The notes under the pieces were generated by a model. That model was given only the letters and a program-made list of their open reading frames with translations, searched no databases and was not told where the DNA came from. This document shows positions 50,745 to 62,182 of a stretch of DNA of 64,000 nucleotides, piece after piece. Position 1 is the first letter of the stretch. Every line of letters starts with the position of its first letter. Source of the DNA: Liolophura sinensis (Eukaryota; Mollusca; Polyplacophora; Chitonida; Chitonidae); assembly GCF_032854445.1 (NCBI RefSeq), contig NW_027017963.1:124001-188000 (forward strand). The letters run 5' to 3'. The translations under genes and the position numbers were made by a program.

Positions 50745-51845
50745 GACGTCGTCTGGGCTACCGAAGGGCACATAACTTATAATGAAAAGTTGAATATAGT
50801 AATGACCAGTCGCGATTGTACATAGTTAATGTAGCCGATTTCAATTCGCAAAAAGACCAGGCAAAAATCCAAAAGTGGAAAAACTGTTCCAATGCTGCTG
50901 GTAAGAGGCTAATCCGACGTATTTTGTGACGAGAAATCGAATGGTGCAAACCGCGTTGCTCTCCGACCAATACTTTTGGCTGTAGCCACAAGTGAATAAT
51001 CAATGATGTCAAGATCACGTGCCCAGCAACGGCTCTTACTCCATGGAAACCAAGGAAATTTGCAATTTTTCAACAGCTGGAGATGCCTGGCCCAATTGCG
51101 CATCCTTTGGCACCTTATTGATGTGGGTCAGTGTTCAATTGTACTTTTTACAGCGGATTGTATCAAGTACCTTGTGTTTTTTTTATATACAAATGGTGTG
51201 GTTTTTCTACATGTAGATAAAGACATTGAGTTTGTCTTCGACTTAGAAGTAAGACATTTGCTGGGTGAGTTAAATGGGCTTGGCCCAAAGATTTGACGTC
51301 GTCTGGGCTACCGAAGGGCACATAACTTATAATGAAAAGTTGAATATAGTAATGACCAGTCGCGATTGTACATAGTTAATGTAGCCGATTTCAATTCGCA
51401 AAAAGACCAGGCAAAAATCCAAAAGTAGAAAAACTGTTCCAATGCTGCTGGTAAGAGGCTAATCCGACGTATTTTGTGACGAGAAATCGAATGGTGCAAA
51501 CCGCGTTGCTCTTTAAACCAATACTTTTGGCTGTAGCCACAAATGAATAATCAATGATGTCAAGATCACGTGCCCAGCAACGGCTCTTACTCCATGGAAA
51601 CCAAGGAAATTTGCAATTTTTCAACAGCTGGAGATGCCTGGCCCAATTGCGCATCTTTCGGAACCTTATTGATGTGGGTCAGTGTTCAATTGTACTTTTT
51701 ACAGCGGATTGTATCAAGTACCTTGTGTTTTTTTTATATACAAATGGTGTGGTTTTTCTACATGTAGATAAAGACATTGAGTTTGTCTTCGACTTAGAAG
51801 TAAGACATTTGCTGGGTGAGTTAAATGGGCTTGGCCCAAAGATTT

Positions 51846-54800
51846 GACGTCGTCTGGGCTACCGAAGGGCACATAACTTATAATGAAAAGTTGAATATAG
51901 TAATGACCAGTCGCGATTGTACATAGTTAATGTAGCCGATTTCAATTCGCAAAAAGACCAGGCAAAAATCCAAAAGTGGAAAAACTGTTCCAATGCTGCT
52001 GGTAAGAGGCTAATCCGACGTATTTTGTGACGAGAAATCGATTGGTGCAAACCGCGTTGCTCTCCGACCAATACTTTTGGCTGTAGCCACAAATGAATAA
52101 TCAATGATGTCAAGATCACGTGCCCAGCAACGGCTCTTACTCCATGGAAACCAAGGAAATTTGCAATTTTTCAACAGCTGGAGATGCCTGGCCCAATTGC
52201 GCATCCTTTGGCACCTTATTGATGTGGGTCAGTGTTCAATTGTACTTTTTACAGCGGATTGTATCAAGTACCTTTTGTTTTTTTTATATACAAATGGTGT
52301 GGTTTTTCTACATGTAGATAAAGACATTGAGTTTGTCTTCGACTTAGAAGTAAGACATTTGCTGGGTGAGTTAAATGGGCTTGGCCCAAAGATTTGACGT
52401 CGTCTGGGCTACCGAAGGGCACATAACTTATAATGAAAAGTTGAATATAGTAATGACCAGTCGCGATTGTACATAGTTAATGTATCCGATTTCAATAAGC
52501 AAAAAGACCAGGCAAAAATCCAAAAGTGGAAAAACTGTTCCAATGCTGCTGGTAAGAGTCTAATCCGACGTATTTTGTGACGAGAAATCGAATGGTGCAA
52601 ACCGCGTTGCTCTCCGACCAATACTTTTGGCTGTAGCCACAAATGAATAATCAATGATGTCAAGATCACGTGCCCAGCAACGGCTCTTACTCCATGGAAA
52701 CCAAGGAAATTTGCAATTTTTCAACAGCTGGAGATGCCTGGCCCAATTGCGCATCCTTTGGCACCTTATTGATGTGGGTCAGTGTTCAATTGTACTTTTT
52801 ACAGCGGATTGTATCAAGTACCTTGTGTTTTTTTTATATACAAATGGTGTGGTTTTTCTACATGTAGATAAAGACATTGAGTTTGTCTTCGACTTAGAAG
52901 TAAGACATTTGCTGGGTGAGTTAAATGGGCTTGGCCCAAAGATTTGAGGTCGTCTGGGCTACCGAAGGGCACATAACTTATAATGAAAAGTTGAATATAG
53001 TAATGACCAGTCGCGATTGTACATAGTTAATGTAGCCGATTTCAATTCGCAAAAAGACCAGGCAAAAATCCAAAAGTAGAAAAACTGTTCCAATGCTGCT
53101 GGTAAGAGGCTAATCCGACGTATTTTGTGACGAGAAATCGAATGGTGCAAACCGCGTTGCTCTCCGACCAATACTTTTGGCTGTAGCCACAAATGAATAA
53201 TCAATGATGTCAAGATCACGTGCCCAGCAACGGCTCTTACTCCATGGAAACCAAGGAAATTTGCAATTTTTCAACAGCTGGAGATGCCTGGCCCAATTGC
53301 GCATCTTTTGGCACCTTATTGATGTGGGTCAGTGTTCAATTGTACTTTTTACAGCGGATTGTATCAAGTACCTTGTGTTTTTTTTATATACAAATGGTGT
53401 GGTTTTTCTACATGTAGATAAAGACATTGAGTTTGTCTTCGACTTAGAAGTAAGACATTTGTTGGGTGAGTTAAATGGGCTTGGCCCAAAGATTTGACGT
53501 CGTCTGGGCTACCGAAGGGCACATAACTTATAATGAAAAGTTGAATATAGTAATGACCAGTCGCGATTGTACATAGTTAATGTAGCCGATTTCAATTAGC
53601 AAAAAGACCAGGCAAAAATCCAAAAGTGGAAAAACTGTTCCAATGCTGCTGGTAAGAGGCTAATCCGACGTATTTTGTGACGAGAAATCGAATGGTGCAA
53701 ACCGCGTTGCTCTCCGACCAATACTTTTGGCTGTAGCCACAAATGAATAATCAATGATGTCAAGATCACGTGCCCAGCAACGGCTCTTACTCCATGGAAA
53801 CCAAGGAAATTTGCAATTTTTCAACAGCTGCAGATGCCTGGCCCAATTGCGCATCCTTTGGTACCTTATTGATGTGGGTCAGTGTTCAATTGTACTTTTT
53901 ACAGTGGATTGTATCAAGTACCTTGTGTTTTTTTTTATATACAAATGGTGTGGTTTTTCTACATGTAGATAAAGACATTGAGTTTGTCTTCGACTTAGGA
54001 GTAAGACATTTGCTGGGTGAGTTAAATGGGCTTGGCCCAAAGATTTGACGTCGTCTGGGCTACCGAAGGGCACATAACTTATAATGAAAAGTTGAATATA
54101 GTAATGACCAGTCGCGATTGTACATAGTTAATGTAGCCGATTTCAATTAGCAAAAAGACCAGGCAAAAAATCCAAAAGTGGAAAAACTGTTCCAATCCTG
54201 CTGGTAAGAGGCTAATCCGACGTATTTTGTGACGAGAAATCGAATGGTGCAAACCGCGTTGCTCTCCGACCAATACTTTTGGCTGTAGCCACAAGTGAAT
54301 AATCAATGATGTCAAGATCACGTGCCCAGCAACGGCTCTTACTCCATGGAAACCAAGGAAATTTGCAATTTTTCAACAGCTGGAGATGCCTGGCCCAATT
54401 GCGCATCCTTTGGCACCTTATTGATGTGGGTCAGTGTTCAATTGTACTTTTTACAGCGGATTGTATCAAGTACCTTTTGTTTTTTTTATATACAAATGGT
54501 GTGGTTTTTCTACATGTAGATAAAGACATTGAGTTTGTCTTCGACTTAGAAGTAAGACATTTGCTGGGTGAGTTAAATGGGCTTGGCCCAAAGATTTGAC
54601 GTCGTCTGGGCTACCGAAGGGCACATAACTTATAATGAAAAGTTGAATATAGTAATGACCAGTCGCGATTGTACATAGTTAATGTAGCCGATTTCAATTC
54701 GCAAAAAGACCAGGCAAAAATCCAAAAGTGGAAAAACTGTTCCAATGCTGCTGGTAAGAGGCTAATCCGACGTATTTTGTGACGAGAAATCGAATGGTGC

Positions 54801-56247
54801 AAACCGCGTTGCTCTCCGACCAATACTTTTGGCTGTAGCCACAAATGAATAATCAATGATGTCAAGATCACGTGCCCAGCAACGGCTCTTACTCCATGGA
54901 AACCAAGGAAATTTGCAATTTTTCAACAGCTGGAGATGCCTGGCCCAATTGCGCATCCTTTGGCACCTTATTGATGTGGGTCAGTGTTCAATTGTACTTT
55001 TTACAGCGGATTGTATCAAGTACCTTGTGTTTTTTTTATATACAAATGGTGTGGTTTTTCTACATGTAGATAAAGACATTGAGTTTGTCTTCGACTTAGA
55101 AGTAAGACATTTGCTGGGTGAGTTAAATGGGCTTGGCCCAAAGATTTGACGTCGTCTGGGCTACCGAAGGGCACATAACTTATAATGAAAAGTTGAATAT
55201 AGTAATGACCAGTCGCGATTGTACATAGTTAATGTAGCCGATTTCAATTCGCAAAAAGACCAGGCAAAAATCCAAAAGTAGAAAAACTGTTCCAATGCTG
55301 CTGGTAAGAGGCTAATCCGACGTATTTTGTGACGAGAAATCGAGTGGTGCAAACCGCGTTGCTCTCCGACCAATACTTTTGGCTGTAGCCACAAGTGAAT
55401 AATCAATGATGTCAAGATCACGTGCCCAGCAACGGCTCTTACTCCATGGAAACCAAGGAAATTTGCAATTTTTCAACAGCTGGAGATGCCTGGCCCAATT
55501 GCGCATCCTTTGGCACCTTATTGATGTGGGTCAGTGTTCAATTGTACTTTTTACAGCGGATTGTATCAAGTACCTTGTGTTTTTTTTATATACAAATGGT
55601 GTGGTTTTTCTACATGTAGATAAAGACATTGAGTTTGTCTTCGACTTAGAAGTAAGACATTTGCTGGGTGAGTTAAATGGGCTTGGCCCAAAGATTTGAC
55701 GTCGTCTGGGCTACCGAAGGGCACATAACTTATAATGAAAAGTTGAATATAGTAATGACCAGTCGCGATTGTACATAGTTAATGTAGCCGATTTCAATTC
55801 GCAAAAAGACCAGGCAAAAATCCAAAAGTAGAAAAACTGTTCCAATGCTGCTGGTAAGAGGCTAATCCGACGTATTTTGTGACGAGAAATCGAATGGTGC
55901 AAACCGCGTTGCTCTTTAACCAATACTTTTGGCTGTAGCCACAAATGAATAATCAATGATGTCAAGATCACGTGCCCAGCAACGGCTCTTACTCCATGGA
56001 AACCAAGGAAATTTGCAATTTTTCAACAGCTGGAGATGCCTGGCCCAATTGCGCATCTTTCGGAACCTTATTGATGTGGGTCAGTGTTCAATTGTACTTT
56101 TTACAGCGGATTGTATCAAGTACCTTGTGTTTTTTTTATATACAAATGGTGTGGTTTTTCTACATGTAGATAAAGACATTGAGTTTGTCTTCGACTTAGA
56201 AGTAAGACATTTGCTGGGTGAGTTAAATGGGCTTGGCCCAAAGATTT
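51846..56247. repeat. Higher-order unit v7-v8-v9-v10-v11-v12-v6-v13, second full copy (4,402 bp)
   Basis: Same variant order and length as 37,538-41,939, offset 14,308 bp. Private changes include AGAGTCTAATCC near 52,558, an extra A in GGCAAAAAATCC near 54,165, and CGAGTGGTGC near 55,342. The next copy begins directly at 56,248, so the 4.4-kb unit is tandem here. Confidence 0.92.
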
Positions 56248-59200
56248 GACGTCGTCTGGGCTACCGAAGGGCACATAACTTATAATGAAAAGTTGAATAT
56301 AGTAATGACCAGTCGCGATTGTACATAGTTAATGTAGCCGATTTCAATTCGCAAAAAGACCAGGCAAAAATCCAAAAGTGGAAAAACTGTTCCAATGCTG
56401 CTGGTAAGAGGCTAATCCGACGTATTTTGTGACGAGAAATCGATTGGTGCAAACCGCGTTGCTCTCCGACCAATACTTTTGGCTGTAGCCACAAATGAAT
56501 AATCAATGATGTCAAGATCACGTGCCCAGCAACGGCTCTTACTCCATGGAAACCAAGGAAATTTGCAATTTTTCAACAGCTGAAGATGCCTGGCCCAATT
56601 GCGCATCCTTTGGCACCTTATTGATGTGGGTCAGTGTTCAATTGTACTTTTTACAGCGGATTGTATCAAGTACCTTTTGTTTTTTTTATATACAAATGGT
56701 GTGGTTTTTCTACATGTAGATAAAGACATTGAGTTTGTCTTCGACTTAGAAGTAAGACATTTGCTGGGTGAGTTAAATGGGCTTGGCCCAAAGATTTGAC
56801 GTCGTCTGGGCTACCGAAGGGCACATAACTTATAATGAAAAATTGAATATAGTAATGACCAGTCGCGATTGTACATAGTTAATGTATCCGATTTCAATAA
56901 GCAAAAAGACCAGGCAAAAATCCAAAAGTGGAAAAACTGTTCCAATGCTGCTGGTAAGAGGCTAATCCGACGTATTTTGTGACGAGAAATCGAATGGTGC
57001 AAACCGCGTTGCTCTCCGACCAATACTTTTGGCTGTAGCCACAAATGAATAATCAATGATGTCAAGATCACGTGCCCAGCAACGGCTCTTACTCCATGGA
57101 AACCAAGGAAATTTGCAATTTTTCAACAGCTGGAGATGCCTGGCCCAATTGCGCATCCTTTGGCACCTTATTGATGTGGGTCAGTGTTCAATTGTACTTT
57201 TTACAGCGGATTGTATCAAGTACCTTGTGTTTTTTTTATATACAAATGGTGTGGTTTTTCTACATGTAGATAAAGACATTGAGTTTGTCTTCGACTTAGA
57301 AGTAAGACATTTGCTGGGTGAGTTAAATGGGCTTGGCCCAAAGATTTGACGTCGTCTGGGCTACCGAAGGGCACATAACTTATAATGAAAAGTTGAATAT
57401 AGTAATGACCAGTCGCGATTGTACATAGTTAATGTAGCCGATTTCAATTCGCAAAAAGACCAGGCAAAAATCCAAAAGTAGAAAAACTGTTCCAATGCTG
57501 CTGGTAAGAGGCTAATCCGACGTATTTTGTGACGAGAAATCGAATGGTGCAAACCGCGTTGCTCTCCGACCAATACTTTTGGCTGTAGCCACAAATGAAT
57601 AATCAATGATGTCAAGATCACGTGCCCAGCAACGGCTCTTACTCCATGGAAACCAAGGAAATTTGCAATTTTTCAACAGCTGGAGATGCCTGGCCCAATT
57701 GCGCATCTTTTGGCACCTTATTGATGTGGGTCAGTGTTCAATTGTACTTTTTACAGCGGATTGTATCAAGTACCTTGTGTTTTTTTTATATACAAATGGT
57801 GTGGTTTTTCTACATGTAGATAAAGACATTGAGTTTGTCTTCGACTTAGAAGTAAGACATTTGTTGGGTGAGTTAAATGGGCTTGGCCCAAAGATTTGAC
57901 GTCGTCTGGGCTACCGAAGGGCACATAACTTATAATGAAAAGTTGAATATAGTAATGACCAGTCGCGATTGTACATAGTTAATGTAGCCGATTTCAATTA
58001 GCAAAAAGACCAGGCAAAAATCCAAAAGTGGAAAAACTGTTCCAATGCTGCTGGTAAGAGGCTAATCCGACGTATTTTGTGACGAGAAATCGAATGGTGC
58101 AAACCGCGTTGCTCTCCGACCAATACTTTTGGCTGTAGCCACAAATGAATAATCAATGATGTCAAGATCACGTGCCCAGCAACGGCTCTTACTCCATGGA
58201 AACCAAGGAAATTTGCAAGTTTTCAACAGCTGCAGATGCCTGGCCCAATTGCGCATCCTTTGGTACCTTATTGATGTGGGTCAGTGTTCAATTGTACTTT
58301 TTACAGTGGATTGTATCAAGTACCTTTTTTTTTTTTTTTATATACAAATGGTGTGGTTTTTCTACATGTAGATAAAGACATTGAGTTTGTCTTCGACTTA
58401 GAAGTAAGACATTTGCTGGGTGAGTTAAATGGGCTTGGCCCAAAGATTTGACGTCGTCTGGGCTACCGAAGGGCACATAACTTATAATGAAAAGTTGAAT
58501 ATAGTAATGACCAGTCGCGATTGTACATAGTTAATGTAGCCGATTTCAATTAGCAAAAAGACCAGGCAAAAATCCAAAAGTGGAAAAACTGTTCCAATCC
58601 TGCTGGTAAGAGGCTAATCCGACGTATTTTGTGACGAGAAATCGAATGGTGCAAACCGCGTTGCTCTCCGACCAATACTTTTGGCTGTAGCCACAAGTGA
58701 ATAATCAATGATGTCAAGATCACGTGCCCAGCAACGGCTCTTACTCCATGGAAACCAAGGAAATTTGCAATTTTTCAACAGCTGGAGATGCCTGGCCCAA
58801 TTGCGCATCCTTTGGCACCTTATTGATGTGGGTCAGTGTTCAATTGTACTTTTTACAGCGGATTGTATCAAGTACCTTGTGTTTTTTTTATATACAAATG
58901 GTGTGGTTTTTCTACATGTAGATAAAGACATTGAGTTTGTCTTCGACTTAGAAGTAAGACATTTGCTGGGTGAGTTAAATGGGCTTGGCCCAAAGATTTG
59001 ACGTCGTCTGGGCTACCGAAGGGCACATAACTTATAATGAAAAGTTGAATATAGTAATGACCAGTCGCGATTGTACATAGTTAATGTAGCCGATTTCAAT
59101 TCGCAAAAAGACCAGGCAAAAATCCAAAAGTGGAAAAACTGTTTCAATGCTGCTGGTAAGAGGCTAATCCGACGTATTTTGTGACGAGAAATCGAATGGT

Positions 59201-59549
59201 GCAAACCGCGTTGCTCTCCGACCAATACTTTTGGCTGTAGCCACAAATGAATAATCAATGATGTCAAGATCACGTGCCCAGCAACGGCTCTTACTCCATG
59301 GAAACCAAGGAAATTTGCAATTTTTCAACAGCTGGAGATGCCTGGCCCAATTGCGCATCCTTTGGCACCTTATTGATGTGGGTCAGTGTTCAATTGTACT
59401 TTTTACAGCGGATTGTATCAAGTACCTTGTGTTTTTTTTATATACAAATGGTGTGGTTTTTCTACATGTAGATAAAGACATTGAGTTTGTCTTCGACTTA
59501 GAAGTAAGACATTTGCTGGGTGAGTTAAATGGGCTTGGCCCAAAGATTT
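56248..59549. repeat. Higher-order unit, third copy, first six monomers
   Basis: v7-v8-v9-v10-v11-v12 follow the previous unit at offset 4,402 bp. After v12 the array turns to v14-v10-v2-v3-v4 rather than v6-v13. Private changes are AGCTGAAGATG near 56,582, GCAAGTTTTC near 58,218 and the T15 tract at 58,325-58,339. Confidence 0.9.
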
Positions 59550-62182
59550 GACGTCGTCTGGGCTACCGAAGGGCACATAACTTATAATGAAAAGTTGAAT
59601 ATAGTAATGACCAGTCGCGATTGTACATAGTTAATGTAGCCGATTTCAATTCGCAAAAAGACCAGGCAAAAATCCAAAAGTAGAAAAACTGTTCCAATGC
59701 TGCTGGTAAGAGGCTAATCCGACGTATTTTGTGACGAGAAATCGAATGGTGCAAACCGCGTTGCTCTCCGACCAATACTTTTGGCTGTAGCCACAAATGA
59801 ATAATCAATGATGTCAAGATCACGTGCCCAGCAACGGCTCTTACTCCATGGAAACCAAGGAAATTTCCAATTTTTCAACAGCTGGAGATGCCTGGCCCAA
59901 TTGCGCATCTTTTGGCACCTTATTGATGTGGGTCAGTGTTCAATTGTACTTTTTACAGCGGATTGTATCAAGTACCTTTTGTTTTTTTTATATACAAATG
60001 GTGTGGTTTTTCTACATGTAGATAAAGACATTGAGTTTGTCTTCGACTTAGAAGTAAGACATTTGTTGGGTGAGTTAAATGGGCTTGGCCCAAAGATTTG
60101 ACGTCGTCTGGGCTACCGAAGGGCACATAACTTATAATGAAAAGTTGAATATAGTAATGACCAGTCGCGATTGTACATAGTTAATGTAGCCGATTTCAAT
60201 TCGCAAAAAGACCAGGCAAAAATCCAAAAGTGGAAAAACTGTTCCAATGCTGCTGGTAAGAGGCTAATCCGACGTATTTTGTGACGAGAAATCGAATGGT
60301 GCAAACCGCGTTGCTCTCCGACCAATACTTTTGGCTGTAGCCACAAATGAATAATCAATGATGTCAAGATCACGTGCCCAGCAACGGCTCTTACTCCATG
60401 GAAACCAAGGAAATTTGCAATTTTTCAACAGCTGCAGATGCCTGGCCCAATTGCGCATCCTTTGGCACCTTATTGATGTGGGTCAGTGTTCAATTGTACT
60501 TTTTACAGTGGATTGTATCAAGTACCTTGTGTTTTTTTTTTATATACAAATGGTGTGGTTTTTCTACATGTAGATAAAGACATTGAGTTTGTCTTCGACT
60601 TAGGAGTAAGACATTTGCTGGGTGAGTTAAATGGGCTTGGCCCAAAGATTTGACGTCGTCTGGGCTACCGAAGGGCACATAACTTATAATGAAAAGTTGA
60701 ATATAGTAATGACCAGTCGCGATTGTACATAGTTAATGTAGCCGATTTCAATTAGCAAAAAGACCAGGCAAAAATCCAAAAGTAGAAAAACTGTTCCAAT
60801 GCTGCTGGTATGAGGCTAATCCGACGTATTTTGTGACGAGAAATCGAATGGTGCAAACCGCGTTGCTCTCCGACCAATACTTTTGGCTGTAGCCACAAGT
60901 GAATAATGAATGATGTCAAGATCACGTGCCCAGCAACGGCTCTTACTCCATGGAAACCAAGGAAATTTGCAATTTTTCAACAGCTGGAGATGCCTGGCCC
61001 AATTGCGCATCCTTTGGCACCTTATTGATGTGGGTCAGTGTTCAATTGTACTTTTTACAGCGGATTGTATCAAGTACCTTGTGTTTTTTTATATACAAAT
61101 GGTGTGGTTTTTCTACATGTAGATAAAGACATTGAGTTTGTCTTCGACTTAGAAGTAAGACATTTGCTGGGTGAGTTAAATGGGCTTGGCCCAAAGATTT
61201 GACGTCGTCTGGGCTACCGAAGGGCACATAACTTATAATGAAAAGTTGAATATAGTAATGACCAGTCGCGATTGTACATAGTTAATGTAGCCGATTTCAA
61301 TTCGCAAAAAGACCAGGCAAAAATCCAAAAGTGGAAAAACTGTTCCAATGCTGCTGGTAAGAGGCTAATCCGACGTATTTTGTGACGAGAAATCGAATGG
61401 TGCAAACCGCGTTGCTCTCCAACCAAAACTTTTGGCTGTAGCCACAAATGAATAATCAATGATGTCAAGATCACGTGCCCAGCAACGGCTCTTACTCCAT
61501 GGAAACCAAGGAAATTTGCAATTTTTCAACAGCTGGAGATGCCTGGCCCAATTGCGCATTCTTTGGCACCTTATTGATGTGGGTCAGTGTTCAATTGTAC
61601 TTTTTACAGCGGATTGTATCAAGTACCTTGTGTTTTTTTTACATACAAATGGTGTGGTTTTTCTACATGTAGATAAAGACATTGAGTTTGTCTTCGACTT
61701 AGAAGTAAGACATTTGCTGGGTGAGTTAAATGGGCTTGGCCCAAAGATTTGACGTCGTCTGGGCTACCGAAGGGCACATAACTTATAATGAAAAGTTGAA
61801 TATAGTAATGACCAGTCGCGATTGTACATTGGTGCAAACCGCGTTGCTCTCCGACCAATACTTTTGGCTGTAGCCACAAATGAATAATCAATGATGTCAA
61901 GATCACGTGCCCAGCAACGGCTCTTACTCCATGGAAACCAAGGAAATTTGCAATTTTTCAACAGCTGGAGATGCCTGGCCCAATTGCGCATCCTTTGGCA
62001 CCTTATTGATGTGGGTCAGTGTTCAATTGTAATTTTTACAGCGGATTGTATCAAGTACCTTGTGTTTTTTTTATATACAAATGGTGTGGTTTTTCTACAT
62101 GTAGATAAAGACATTGAGTTTGTCTTCGACTTAGAAGTAAGACATTTGTTGGGTGAGTTAAATGGGCTTGGCCCAAAGATTT
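57898..62182. repeat. Variant block v10-v11-v12-v14-v10-v2-v3-v4, right copy
   Basis: Partner of 46,340-50,744. It overlaps the end of the third higher-order copy, sharing v10-v11-v12. The last monomer is shortened by 118 bp. Compared with the left copy it is clean of short-homopolymer indels. It has GGTATGAGG in the v2 monomer and TTAGAAGTAAG rather than TTAGGAGTAAG in the first v10. Confidence 0.9.
61751..62182. repeat. Shortened monomer (432 bp) with 118-bp internal deletion
   Basis: The left part follows the usual sequence to GCGATTGTACAT and then jumps at 61,829-61,830 to TGGTGCAAACC. Comparison with the equivalent copy at 33,138 shows 118 bp missing, from monomer position 79 to 196 give or take two. 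AT is shared at both edges, a two-base microhomology. It also lost its ATCGAT site. It is the only large internal deletion I found in the window. Downstream it has GTAATTTTTAC where others have GTACTTTTTAC. Confidence 0.95.

Noticed and set aside
61619-61991. Fused minus-strand frames around 61.6-62.0 kb as a chimeric gene
   Set aside because: The fusion is made by the 118-bp deletion, which joins two ordinary open frames of the monomer.
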